This document shows, in pieces, positions 15,496 through 23,816 of a stretch of DNA of 26,079 nucleotides. The position numbers and the translations under genes are program-made. Source of the stretch: CAJWPI01 sp964635015 (GTDB taxonomy: Bacteria > Pseudomonadota > Gammaproteobacteria > Magnimaribacterales > Magnimaribacteraceae); NCBI GenBank assembly GCA_964635015.1, contig CAZWMS010000022.1:1-26079 (forward strand), given 5' to 3'. The notes below the pieces were generated by a model. It worked only from the letters and a program-made list of their open reading frames with translations, was not told the DNA's origin and did no database searches. Within the stretch, counting starts at the first letter, position 1; every line of letters begins with the position of its first letter.

Positions 15496-17247
15496 TCACT
15501 TATTATCATTAATGTAGTCATCTACTAAGATTTCAACTTCGTTCAGGGGAAGTGCTCCTTGTTTTAATATGACATCATGAAACTCTCTTATGTCGAATTT
15601 TATACCTAATATTCCCTCTGCTTTATTACGTAATTCTATTAATTTAAGTTGTCCTATTTTGTAAGCCAGTGCCTGGCCAGGCCACATAATATATCTATCT
15701 ATTTCATTGATTATATCTAGCTCAGATTTACCTGCATTATTCTTAAAGAAATTAATGGCTTTTCTTCTGTCCCACTTAAAGTAATGTATTCCAGTATCCA
15801 CTACAAGACGAACAGCTCTCCACATATCATAAGTCAATTGACCAAATCTAGAATATGGATCTCTGTATAATCCTAATTCGTATCCCAAGCTCTCACTATA
15901 CAAACCCCATCCTTCTACAAATACAGTATAAGGACTTAAACGTCTAAACATAGGCATATCTTCCTTTTCTATTGCTAACGATATTTGCAGGTGGTGTCCA
16001 GGAACGGCTTCGTGAACTGACAACACTTCCATTTCATATTTAGGTCTTGTTTCAGGCCTATACAAATTTACATAATAATACCCGGGCCTTTTACCATCAG
16101 GAGATGGTGGCATATAGTAAGCTGTTGTTGTATCTGGTGCTGATTCTATGGGTATTTTTCTAACCCCATAAGGGGTTCTGGGTAAGGTTTTAAATAACTT
16201 AACTAATTTTGGGTCTATTCTCTTTGATACTGCTAAATAGCCATTAAATAGTTCTTCTGAAGTTTGATAATAAAATCTCTTATCAGTCCTCAAAAAGGTC
16301 AAAAATTCCTGAAAACTTCCTTCAAAATTTAGCTCGCTAATAATCTTTTTCATCTCTCCTTTAATTCTTTTAACTTCGCTTAGACCAATTTCATGTATTT
16401 CATGAGGAGTTAAGTTGGTGGTCGTAAAAGACATTACCTCTGACCTATAAAACTCCAATCCATCTGGATTGTCATATACTCCAAAAGATGCTCTAGATGA
16501 AGGTAAATATTCTTTTAAAAAGAAGGCATAAAGATCCTGGTAAGCAGGTATTATTTTATCTTGGATTAATCTGCGGGCTTCTTTCTGAATTTGCCCCTTT
16601 TCTTCATTTGTAAAGTGTTTTGGTAGCTCCTTAAAAACCTTATAAAATGGATTTATTTCAATATTTGTTTGAGTTTGAAGATTTATTTGCCTTTTTACTC
16701 TCAACATTAATAATTTAGGGGCTAAATACCCACCTCTTAAGCCCTCTTCTGCAAGAGTAATTGTTTGCTGAATAAGTACATCTAAATTTCTAAGGCGATT
16801 TAACCATTGCTTGTAATCACCTACATTTTCTAAACTTAACCTTTCTACTACCTCATGAGCTAATTGGATGCCTCCTCTGTGACTGAATGGTAATAAATGC
16901 CGATTAAATTTATAAGAAGCTACATCGTGTTTAGTAATTTGTTTAAAAAGTCGTAGATTTAATTGATTTTCTTCAGAAAGATTATAAGGATTTATATCTT
17001 TTAGTTTTATTAAAAGATCTTTTGAATGTTCATTTCGTTTTCTAAATGAATCTAGACTTAGATTTTTCCAGGATGATTCATATCCTGTTCTTCCTATTGA
17101 ATTAGCAAATACAGGGTTTTGTTTTAAATAATATTCCCACTCTTGATCAAAGATACCATTAAGATAATCATCTTGTGAAAATTCAGAAAAACTTGAAAAA
17201 AAAACTATTATTAAAGGAAAGATTAATTTTTGATTTAAACTTAACAT
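15496..17247 (-). CDS. DUF885 family exported metallopeptidase-like protein
   Basis: A 583-residue protein with a signal peptide (hydrophobic residues 8-20, cleavage probably near 22-25). DUF885 hallmarks are all present: HEAVPGHHLQ at 412-421, which resembles a zinc-peptidase helix, VEGWGLYSE at 444-452 with a possible third ligand Glu, DTGIHYFKW at 484-492 and GQALAYKIG at 524-532. Few members have been studied and zinc-dependent hydrolysis is inferred from the motif. It probably acts in the periplasm on peptides or related compounds. It is divergent from a TetR regulator 62 bases away, so it is a candidate target of that regulator. Confidence 0.88.
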   Translation of the reverse strand: MLSLNQKLIFPLIIVFFSSFSEFSQDDYLNGIFDQEWEYYLKQNPVFANSIGRTGYESSWKNLSLDSFRKRNEHSKDLLIKLKDINPYNLSEENQLNLRLFKQITKHDVASYKFNRHLLPFSHRGGIQLAHEVVERLSLENVGDYKQWLNRLRNLDVLIQQTITLAEEGLRGGYLAPKLLMLRVKRQINLQTQTNIEINPFYKVFKELPKHFTNEEKGQIQKEARRLIQDKIIPAYQDLYAFFLKEYLPSSRASFGVYDNPDGLEFYRSEVMSFTTTNLTPHEIHEIGLSEVKRIKGEMKKIISELNFEGSFQEFLTFLRTDKRFYYQTSEELFNGYLAVSKRIDPKLVKLFKTLPRTPYGVRKIPIESAPDTTTAYYMPPSPDGKRPGYYYVNLYRPETRPKYEMEVLSVHEAVPGHHLQISLAIEKEDMPMFRRLSPYTVFVEGWGLYSESLGYELGLYRDPYSRFGQLTYDMWRAVRLVVDTGIHYFKWDRRKAINFFKNNAGKSELDIINEIDRYIMWPGQALAYKIGQLKLIELRNKAEGILGIKFDIREFHDVILKQGALPLNEVEILVDDYINDNK

Positions 17248-17257
17248 TACTAAATGT
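17244..17257. promoter_or_regulatory. Possible TetR operator (inverted repeat)
   Basis: ACATT-acta-AATGT is a perfect 5-base inverted repeat that covers the DUF885 start codon, in the 62-base gap between DUF885 and the TetR gene. An ATGTAT direct repeat also occurs at 17254 and 17272. Short AT-rich repeats arise by chance, so this is only a candidate. Confidence 0.2.
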
Positions 17258-17309
17258 ATTAATCTTAAACTATGTATGTTACTAGACCTTATTTTAATGT
17301 AATTTTCTT

Positions 17310-17906
17310 ATGAGCACAGCTTCCTATTTACCAAAATCACCTAAGCAAAAAAGAAGTAAAAAAAGATATGAGAATATTCTAGATGCTGCAGAAAAGATAA
17401 TTCTAGAAAAAGGTATAAAAAATTTAAGTTTCAAAAATATTGCATTTAAGGCAAAAATGCAAAGACCTTCACTATATAAACTATTCCCAAACACACTTTC
17501 AATCTTGCATGCCTTAAAGGATAGGCATTTTAATAAAATAATAGCTACTTATGAAAGAAATACCTTAGATTCAAAGAACATGTCTAAAGAATGGCATATA
17601 AATCTATTTATAGATGTAATAAGTATTTATCTAAATCAAAATAAAGTTACTGCTTCTGTTATATTTTCACTTAGAGAAATTCCTTTAGCTTCAGAGATCG
17701 AAAATAATTCCAATACCCTTTTAGATCTACTTCTTTTCGATTTTCTTGAGAAAGATCAATCTAAAAATAAGAATGATAAGATTCTAATCACAGCTCATAT
17801 ATGTCTTTCCATTCTTGCTCTAGGATACAGACAAGAAAAACATATTAGTGCGAGATATATTGCTGAAGCAAAAAAGGCTGCAATTTCATATATAAATACA
17901 CCATAA
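17310..17906 (+). CDS. TetR/AcrR-family transcriptional regulator
   Basis: A 198-residue regulator with the N-terminal helix-turn-helix of the TetR family: ILDAAEKIILEKG at residues 23-35, then LSFKNIAFKAKMQRPSLYKLF spread over 39-59, where SLYKLF matches the family's SLYYHF-type recognition end. The C-terminal 130 residues form the ligand-binding and dimerisation helices and are not informative about the ligand. The Lys/Arg-rich lead (KSPKQKRSKKRY) is common in this family. It is divergent from the DUF885 gene and ends 10 bases before the convergent SRAP gene. It probably controls itself and its divergent neighbour, which is inference from position. Confidence 0.9.
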   Translation: MSTASYLPKSPKQKRSKKRYENILDAAEKIILEKGIKNLSFKNIAFKAKMQRPSLYKLFPNTLSILHALKDRHFNKIIATYERNTLDSKNMSKEWHINLFIDVISIYLNQNKVTASVIFSLREIPLASEIENNSNTLLDLLLFDFLEKDQSKNKNDKILITAHICLSILALGYRQEKHISARYIAEAKKAAISYINTP

Positions 17907-17916
17907 ATATTCCTTC

Positions 17917-18501
17917 TTAACTTTCTTCTTTTTCAATACATTTAATATCATCATTCAGAGGATTATTCACATGTACAGAAACCTTATAAAATGATATTTT
18001 TTCTGAGCTGATACTCTTTACTTCCCTTATGTCAGCTCCATTTAGCCAATCATTATAAAATTTTTTATCTATTATGTAGGGCATCCTATTATGAATATTA
18101 TTTAGTTTATTATCTGCTTCAGTAGTTACTACAACACATCCAACTTCCCCCCTATATCCTCCGTATACACCAGCAAAGAAAAAATAAGATCCTTCTGTGT
18201 AAAAAAAATATGGTTCCTTTTTTCCTTCTCTGTCTTTCCATTCAAACCAACCATCAGCAGGTATTACACATCTACTTGAATTTTTAAAGGAGGGTTTTGT
18301 ATGAAGCGTTTCAGATCTAGCATTTATTAAATTAAAAGGTTTATCAGCCCAATAAGGAGTAAAACCCCATTTCATATAATTTATTTCTTTATCTATTGTT
18401 AACACTTTCTGATTAGGAGATATATTAAATCTGGGTTCAATAGTCATATGAAATTCACTCATTAAGGGTTGAGGATTTCTTAATGCAAACCTACCACACA
18501 C
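17917..18501 (-). CDS. SRAP domain protein (YedK/HMCES family)
   Basis: Shields abasic sites in single-stranded DNA by forming a covalent thiazolidine link through its N-terminal Cys. The start is GTG at 18501, which must be correct because Cys2 in MCGRF is the catalytic residue exposed after Met removal. Other active-site positions are visible: Asn60 in NARSET (60-65), Glu87 in GWFEW (84-88) and His137 in NIHNRMP (135-141). PADGWFEW and WGFTPYW are family signatures. The length of 194 residues is slightly short for the family. It begins 3 bases after the GspN-like stop. No SOS or other repair gene is adjacent. Confidence 0.95.
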   Translation of the reverse strand: MCGRFALRNPQPLMSEFHMTIEPRFNISPNQKVLTIDKEINYMKWGFTPYWADKPFNLINARSETLHTKPSFKNSSRCVIPADGWFEWKDREGKKEPYFFYTEGSYFFFAGVYGGYRGEVGCVVVTTEADNKLNNIHNRMPYIIDKKFYNDWLNGADIREVKSISSEKISFYKVSVHVNNPLNDDIKCIEKEES

Positions 18502-18504
18502 AAC

Positions 18505-19233
18505 TTAAAAATAGTCTAATAAATCCACCAAATTTCCAGATACTTTAAATGAAGGTGTTGCTAAAAACCTTAATCTACTTATCTCTCTTAATTTAAGACT
18601 TAATTTATTTGATTTAACTTCCATGGCATAACTTAAATTAGGCCTTATAAGGATCTTTCCTTCTACATTTTTCTTAGTTGAATAGAAATTTAACTCTAAA
18701 TTTTTTTTATAACAATTCATATCTATATCTATCTTTACATTATTACTGAATAACCCTAATTCATCTACAAACTCTCCCGTCCCAGATCCCGTAATTTGTA
18801 GGCAGCCCTGTTCATTAAAAGTGAAATAATTTATGTTTGCATCTAGCTTAGAAATAGGTTGGTAAATTAGCTTACTATTCTTGTATTTTTTTGGTGGTCT
18901 TGCTTTAAGCTTTAATCCTTCAATAAAATTATACCCCTTTATTGATAAGCCTACGACTGCCTCAATGTTCAAATGGACTCCTTCAATTTGACTATGAATA
19001 GCTAATTTTCCCTTAATTAATTCTGCAGGTCTAAAAGTTATTATGGCATCACCTACTAAAGAGGAATTAAAGGAAACGTTTTGAAATTTAGCATTCCACC
19101 AGAATCCTTGAATAGTCTCAGCACTAAAGTAATTATCAAGATTTATAATCTTATACAATCCTCTCATAGGAAAAGTAGAAAGAATTATTAGAATCAAGAC
19201 CAAGGTACCTAAAAAGACGTCCTTAAATTTCAT
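18505..19233 (-). CDS. Type II secretion system N-like (GspN) protein
   Basis: A 242-residue inner-membrane protein with one N-terminal membrane anchor (about residues 6-23) and a periplasmic beta-rich remainder. The pattern looks like GspN: a GFWWNAKF segment (43-50) corresponding to the family's GTxWxG-type start, followed by regular amphipathic strands and FRPAELIKGKL (67-77). GspN is a minor component of some type II secretion systems. No other secretion genes are in the window, so it stands alone here. It could instead be an AsmA-like lipid-related protein, which shares the beta-rich, anchored design. It lies directly upstream of the SRAP gene. Confidence 0.6.
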   Translation of the reverse strand: MKFKDVFLGTLVLILIILSTFPMRGLYKIINLDNYFSAETIQGFWWNAKFQNVSFNSSLVGDAIITFRPAELIKGKLAIHSQIEGVHLNIEAVVGLSIKGYNFIEGLKLKARPPKKYKNSKLIYQPISKLDANINYFTFNEQGCLQITGSGTGEFVDELGLFSNNVKIDIDMNCYKKNLELNFYSTKKNVEGKILIRPNLSYAMEVKSNKLSLKLREISRLRFLATPSFKVSGNLVDLLDYF

Positions 19234-19276
19234 ACTACAAGGCCTGCTAAAGATATTTAATTCTGTATTATTTATT

Positions 19277-20542
19277 CTAGCTAAAAATTATTTTAAACAG
19301 GAAAAAGAAAATTACAGAAAGACAAGCGCCGACAGGAAGGGTAACTAGCCAAGATAATATTATTCTTCCAACAACTCCTGCATTTACTGCTGATATTCCT
19401 CTAGCAAGACCTACACCGAGTACTGCACCAACTAAAGTGTGTGTAGTAGAAATTGGAAGACCCGTACCTGAAGCTAGAACAACTGTGGTTGCAGCTGCAA
19501 GTTCAGCTGCAAAACCTCTACTCGGAGTTAGTTCCGTAATATTTCTACCTACTGTCTCAATTACTCTGTAACCCAACATAATTAAACCTGCCACAATACC
19601 TGATCCTCCTAATAATAATATCCACCAAGGCAATGATGATTTTAATGCGACTTCTCCACCAGTTTGAACTATGCTGGCTACTGCAGCTAACGGACCTACG
19701 GCATTAGCGACATCATTAGAACCATGTGCAAAGGCCATGGCACATGCAGTAAATACCATTAGAATTGCAAAAACCCTTTCCACCCCATCAAAAACAACAT
19801 CTCCTCTTTGCTTGGAAACATTTTCAATGCTTCTTAAAAAAACAGTACCTAGCATAGCAATGACTACCCCAAAAGAAATCGAAAAGATTAGACTTTGTTG
19901 AAATGAAAGATCTAAGCCTACATGTTTCAAGCCCTTAGTAAAGGTAACCATTGCGATAACAAAACCAACTAAAAACATATATCCTGGTACATATTTTTTT
20001 GCATTAGTAAAAGGATCATCAGTATTAAGAATTAGAAATTGAACACTTTTGAAGATCAGGAAAGAAATTGTTCCTGCCATTAATGGTGAGATAACCCAAC
20101 TAGAGGCAATAGCAGTTACCTTGCTCCACACAACTGCATCTAGACTAATGCCAACCGCAGCAAATCCTACGATAGCACCTACAATTGAATGGGTAGTTGA
20201 AACTGGCCAGCCTTTATAGGAAGCTATAAGTAACCAAAAACCAGCAGCTAACAAAGATGAAAGCATGCCATATATTAGTAAATCAGGAGATCCAGTTAGG
20301 ATATTGGGATCAATAATATCTTTTCTAATTGTAGATGTAACTTCACCACCTGCCAGATAAGCTCCTGCAAACTCAAATACACAAGCTACTAAAATTGCTT
20401 GGAAGAGCGTTAAAGCTCTTGCTCCAACTGAAGTTCCCATGGCATTAGCAACATCATTTGCTCCTATTCCCCAAGCCATGAAAAAGCCGAATACACAACC
20501 AGTAATTAAAAAGAAAGATCCGTACTCTAGAATAATCTCCAT
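19277..20542 (-). CDS. pit: Low-affinity inorganic phosphate transporter, PiT family
   Basis: Inner-membrane symporter of 421 residues that brings in phosphate, probably as metal phosphate or with protons or sodium. The family's internal duplication is clear: GANDVAN at residues 27-33 is matched by GSNDVAN at 274-280, and WPVSTTHSIVGAIVG at 112-126 by LPISTTHTLVGAVLG at 362-376. About ten hydrophobic segments are visible. The AAGGAG ribosome site is 8 bases before the ATG. The DUF47 gene ends 14 bases upstream, the standard partner arrangement. Its substrate could in principle be another oxyanion such as sulfate, but the repeats are typical of phosphate carriers. Confidence 0.95.
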   Translation of the reverse strand: MEIILEYGSFFLITGCVFGFFMAWGIGANDVANAMGTSVGARALTLFQAILVACVFEFAGAYLAGGEVTSTIRKDIIDPNILTGSPDLLIYGMLSSLLAAGFWLLIASYKGWPVSTTHSIVGAIVGFAAVGISLDAVVWSKVTAIASSWVISPLMAGTISFLIFKSVQFLILNTDDPFTNAKKYVPGYMFLVGFVIAMVTFTKGLKHVGLDLSFQQSLIFSISFGVVIAMLGTVFLRSIENVSKQRGDVVFDGVERVFAILMVFTACAMAFAHGSNDVANAVGPLAAVASIVQTGGEVALKSSLPWWILLLGGSGIVAGLIMLGYRVIETVGRNITELTPSRGFAAELAAATTVVLASGTGLPISTTHTLVGAVLGVGLARGISAVNAGVVGRIILSWLVTLPVGACLSVIFFFLFKIIFS

Positions 20543-20556
20543 TAAATAATCTCCTT

Positions 20557-21237
20557 TTATCTAACTGCTATTAAAGTAAGTCTATGTCCAAGCTGTTCTG
20601 CCCTATCAGCCAGCTCACCTATCTTATTGATTACGTCATAGAGAAATATGACGTCTACAGGAGGCAAATTTTTTTCAATATCAAAAAGTTGCTGTCTTAC
20701 TACTACTTCTAGTTGATCAATCTCTCTTTCTTGCGAATCTAAACCTGAAATAATTTTATCTAACTCTGTAGATGCTTTACTCCCAAAGGCTAATCGAGAC
20801 ACTTCAGTTAATTGATCAATTGCAGCAGAAGCTGTAGTAACTGCAGAAACTGCCTCAGATAAAAAATCCTTAAAAGAAGTTGATATCTGAGAAGGTATTT
20901 TCATCTTTCTACCATAAATTAAACCTGAAATATCTTTTATGGTATTAGGAATTTCATCTGCCAAACCTATGAGATCTAATAAGTCTCCTCTTGGTACGAA
21001 CAAAAATAAACCCTTGGGTAAAAGGTCTCTTGTTTCAGCTTTTAGCCCATCTGCATCTTTTTCCAGTTGGATAATCTTTTGTCTGCTTATGGTAGCTTTG
21101 TCCCAGTCATTAGACGAGGCTGCATCTATATATATTAATAGTTCTTCAGCACACTGTTTAGTCTTCTCCATATGAACCTGTATTGGTCCAAAGGGAGATC
21201 TGCTTATTAATTCTGAGAATGTTCCTCTTGATGTCAT
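20557..21237 (-). CDS. DUF47/PhoU-like accessory protein of PiT transporter
   Basis: A 226-residue all-helical cytoplasmic protein of the TIGR00153 type: heptad-like charged helices with KLIQLEKDADGLKAETRDLL-like content (around residues 46-68), LFVPRGDLLDLIGLADEIPN (78-97) and a C-terminal DVINKIGELADRAEQLGHRL (205-224). Distantly related to PhoU, it is always found next to Pit transporters and probably modulates or gates uptake. The DE pairs in the helices may bind metal ions as in PhoU. It forms a two-gene operon with the transporter downstream. Confidence 0.92.
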   Translation of the reverse strand: MTSRGTFSELISRSPFGPIQVHMEKTKQCAEELLIYIDAASSNDWDKATISRQKIIQLEKDADGLKAETRDLLPKGLFLFVPRGDLLDLIGLADEIPNTIKDISGLIYGRKMKIPSQISTSFKDFLSEAVSAVTTASAAIDQLTEVSRLAFGSKASTELDKIISGLDSQEREIDQLEVVVRQQLFDIEKNLPPVDVIFLYDVINKIGELADRAEQLGHRLTLIAVR

Positions 21238-21281
21238 GTCATCCTTCTTATTTTTTGATAGGTTATTTAGTTTACATGAAA

Positions 21282-21310
21282 ATTATAGTAATGATTTATA
21301 TCAGAAAAAT
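21282..21310 (-). promoter_or_regulatory. Candidate promoter of the DUF47-pit operon
   Basis: A perfect TATAAT -10 box (complement of 21282-21287) lies about 45 bases upstream of the DUF47 start. The 17 bases before it read CTGATATAAATCATTAC, a weak resemblance to a Pho box. No good -35 box is seen. Confidence 0.35.
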
Positions 21311-21373
21311 AAAATCAAAAACGTAAAAGCCTTACTTAATGCAAATTTTTACAAAATTGTTTAATCCTTCATT

Positions 21374-22303
21374 TTAAAAATTATATTCAAATCCTAAAGC
21401 AAATATTTCTTTGGGTTCAAATTCAGAATCTCCCGAAAGATCTGTAAAGAACAACAACAATTTTACTTGTTGATTAAAATCATAGTCATATCCTAAAGAT
21501 ATTTGCTTTCCAGACTTAATTTTCATATCTGATTTAGCTATTTGAAGTTTTAATGTCCCGTTGTTTATAATTTTTCTACTTAAACTAACCACAAAACCAT
21601 TTTCTTCTTTTCCTGAGTGAATTTTTTTAGACTTTTGATAAATAAATCCAACCTGGTTCTTGTTTAAAGGTATCCGTAGAGAAAATCTAGTGCTGTCATA
21701 TCCCTTGAGACTTGAATCTACAGCGATCGATGAAAAAAATAACTGAGTTTTATAACTCAAAGAATAGGACTTTGAATCACCTATGCTATCTTTATCTGGA
21801 TCCGTAGTTCCTTTTATGGCATTTAAAGTAACTGAAAAACCACCTCCTAAAGTAGGTGATGTATAACCTAAAAAATCTTTCATTCGATTTTCGCCATGAA
21901 AAATATTTTGAATATCTCCAGCTAAATCGTTGAACAAATCTATTTTATTCTGAGAATTCTTAAAGGCTGTATCATAAGTGCCAACAAATAATGTTCCATA
22001 TTCACCTTTTAATCCCACAAAACTATTACGTTGTTTAAGAGTTCTATCCTTAGACTCATCAGCAGTACCGTCAACTGGGTCTATTTCATACTCAGCTTGA
22101 TAAATCCCCTCTAAACCTTTACTTAAATCTATATTTCCTTTAAGACCCAACCTTGAAGAATTACTAACTAATTCTGTTTTAGTTTCTTCAATTAACTCCT
22201 GAGATTCAATTGTTACCTTAAGTTTTCCATATATAGTGGGACTAGAAGATAAAGGGAATATTAAAAAGAAAGAGAGCGAGAAAAACAAAACTTTAAAGTT
22301 CAT
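21374..22303 (-). CDS. Gram-negative porin
   Basis: An outer-membrane beta-barrel of 309 residues. A signal peptide (residues 1-20, LSFFLIFPLSSS) is followed by the porin opener TIYGKLKVTIES (23-34) and a Ser-Arg-Leu-Gly-Leu-Lys-Gly strand (50-56). KGEYGTLFVGTYDTAFK (94-110) matches the constriction-zone segment of general porins. The protein ends with Phe (GFEYNF), as needed for outer-membrane insertion. Alternating strands continue to the end. It diffuses small hydrophilic solutes; specificity cannot be read. It lies upstream of the phosphate-uptake operon but with 136 bases between, so it is probably a separate unit. Confidence 0.9.
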   Translation of the reverse strand: MNFKVLFFSLSFFLIFPLSSSPTIYGKLKVTIESQELIEETKTELVSNSSRLGLKGNIDLSKGLEGIYQAEYEIDPVDGTADESKDRTLKQRNSFVGLKGEYGTLFVGTYDTAFKNSQNKIDLFNDLAGDIQNIFHGENRMKDFLGYTSPTLGGGFSVTLNAIKGTTDPDKDSIGDSKSYSLSYKTQLFFSSIAVDSSLKGYDSTRFSLRIPLNKNQVGFIYQKSKKIHSGKEENGFVVSLSRKIINNGTLKLQIAKSDMKIKSGKQISLGYDYDFNQQVKLLLFFTDLSGDSEFEPKEIFALGFEYNF

Positions 22304-22423
22304 TTCTATTGCTAATTAATGATTATCAACCACCTTTTTTGGTCCTTTTTATGAAGATTGGAAGGTAAAAAAAAGACTTATAAACACAAACACCTCCTAA
22401 ATGTAGATCAGTTTTCTTAAAAT

Positions 22424-22462
22424 ACTTGATGATGCCAAAAAAAAGCATGATAGATATCAAGT
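22424..22462 (-). terminator. Imperfect hairpin at the end of the cytidylyltransferase gene
   Basis: ACTTGAT (22424-22430) and ATCAAGT (22456-22462) form a 7-base perfect stem, with a second inner ATGC/GCAT pairing around an eight-base A/T run. It overlaps the cytidylyltransferase stop codon. The U-run is in the loop, not after the stem, so it is a weak terminator candidate. The 153 bases from here to the porin hold nothing else I can support. Confidence 0.3.
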
Positions 22463-22870
22463 CTTTCTAAAATGTTCCTTAGAAACCCTTTCTCTTAACT
22501 CTGAACTAGAAAAATTGTGTGATCTCTTGTTGAAATAACATTTATCTAAGGTTTTATCTCTTCCAGTAAAATCTTTCTCTTTATATTCTTCACCTATAAT
22601 TCGAACATCCCAATCTACTTTCTCTATAATATTTAATAAATCTTGCTCTGTATCATAAATTATAACTTCGTCTACATGTCTGCATGTTGAAACCTGAATC
22701 TCTCTCTCCACAATTGATTGCACAGGCTTATTTTTTTCTTCTCTATCTAAAGATGGGTCTGTCTGAATACAGACTATTAAATAATCACAAACCGTTTTAG
22801 CTTCTTGTAACATAAGAACATGCCCAGCATGAAATAAATCAAAGGCCCCGAAAGTAATTCCTTTTTTCAT
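22457..22870 (-). CDS. Cytidylyltransferase-like nucleotidyltransferase (TagD-type)
   Basis: A 137-residue nucleotidyltransferase that would activate a phosphorylated alcohol (for example glycerol-3-phosphate or phosphoethanolamine) with CTP or ATP. The family motif HxGH is HAGH at residues 14-17, preceded by GAFDLFHAG. RIIGEEYKEKDFTGRD (90-105) and SSSELRERV (121-129) match the second signature (ISSTxIR type), in slightly altered form. The length matches TagD (about 130 residues). No wall-teichoic-acid genes exist here, so the product may feed lipid or polysaccharide synthesis. It is divergent from the TauD gene, 118 bases apart. Confidence 0.88.
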   Translation of the reverse strand: MKKGITFGAFDLFHAGHVLMLQEAKTVCDYLIVCIQTDPSLDREEKNKPVQSIVEREIQVSTCRHVDEVIIYDTEQDLLNIIEKVDWDVRIIGEEYKEKDFTGRDKTLDKCYFNKRSHNFSSSELRERVSKEHFRKT

Positions 22871-22938
22871 ATTAGTATTTTAAATTGACTACATCTTCTT
22901 TTCATTATTTATTCTTATTTAAGGTAAATTTATACTTA

Positions 22939-22944
22939 TATAAT
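22939..22944 (+). promoter_or_regulatory. Candidate -10 box of the dioxygenase gene
   Basis: TATAAT on the plus strand, 44 bases before the dioxygenase ATG at 22989. A consensus -35 box at the right spacing is missing. The region between the two divergent genes is otherwise AT-rich without structure. Confidence 0.3.
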
Positions 22945-22988
22945 AGTTTACCTTTTGAGCTTTCATTTTAGAATGTATAGGTAGTAAC

Positions 22989-23816
22989 ATGGCAAAACTA
23001 ATTAAAAAAGATTTTGTAGTAGGAGCGACTGTTCAGGGCATTGATCTTAAACAACCTTTAAATGAAGAATTAGTCTCTTTTATATCTTCAGCATTGCTAG
23101 ATAATGAGGTAATTTTTTTTAGAGATCAAAATATTTCTCCTGCGCAACATAAGGCTTTCGCTTCTAAGTTTGGAGAACTTCAATGCCATCCAGCTTATCC
23201 AACTGTAGAAGGTTTTCCTGAAATAACCATTTTAGAAAACGATGAGAAAAGGCCATCAAAAATAGAGGAATGGCATTCAGATATGACCTTTAAAAAAATT
23301 CCACCTATGGGAAGCATACTGTTGGGTAAGGTAATCCCAAAAAAAGGAGGTGATACCTTATTTGCTAGCTTATCTGCTGCCTTTAGTGACTTACCTAACG
23401 ACATGAAAGAGTCTTTAATGACTTTAACAGCCATACATAGCTTTGAACATGGTTTTAAAGAAAGCTTGGCTGAGCCTTATGGAAAAGAAAGACTTGCTCA
23501 AGCATTAAAGGACAATCCACCTGTTGAACACCCTGTAATACGAACTCACCCTGTTTCTGGTAAAAAAGTAATTTATGTAAACAGCCTATTTACTTTAAAA
23601 ATAAAATCTTTGAGTGATACAGATTCTTCTGAGTTACTTAAATTCCTTTTTGCTCACATTAAGCAAGAAAAATATCAGTGCAGATTCAGTTGGGAAGCTA
23701 ACTCTATAGCTTTTTGGGACAATCGTTCAGTAATCCATAAACCTGTTAATGATTATTGGCCTCAAGAAAGAAGATTGGAAAGAATAACGATTAATGATAG
23801 CAAAAAGCCCTTTTAA
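22989..23816 (+). CDS. TauD/TfdA-family Fe(II)/2-oxoglutarate dioxygenase
   Basis: Non-haem iron oxygenase of 275 residues that hydroxylates or cleaves a small substrate with 2-oxoglutarate and oxygen. The iron triad is visible: His96 and Asp98 in EWHSDMTF and His250 in SVIHKPV. Arg261 (or 262) in the C-terminal RRLERITI binds 2-oxoglutarate. EVIFFRDQNISPAQHKAFASKFG (40-62) is the family's N-terminal signature. TauD acts on taurine and related enzymes on other compounds. No sulfonate transport genes are nearby, so the substrate is unassigned. Its stop shares TTAA with the facing amidotransferase gene. Confidence 0.92.
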   Translation: MAKLIKKDFVVGATVQGIDLKQPLNEELVSFISSALLDNEVIFFRDQNISPAQHKAFASKFGELQCHPAYPTVEGFPEITILENDEKRPSKIEEWHSDMTFKKIPPMGSILLGKVIPKKGGDTLFASLSAAFSDLPNDMKESLMTLTAIHSFEHGFKESLAEPYGKERLAQALKDNPPVEHPVIRTHPVSGKKVIYVNSLFTLKIKSLSDTDSSELLKFLFAHIKQEKYQCRFSWEANSIAFWDNRSVIHKPVNDYWPQERRLERITINDSKKPF

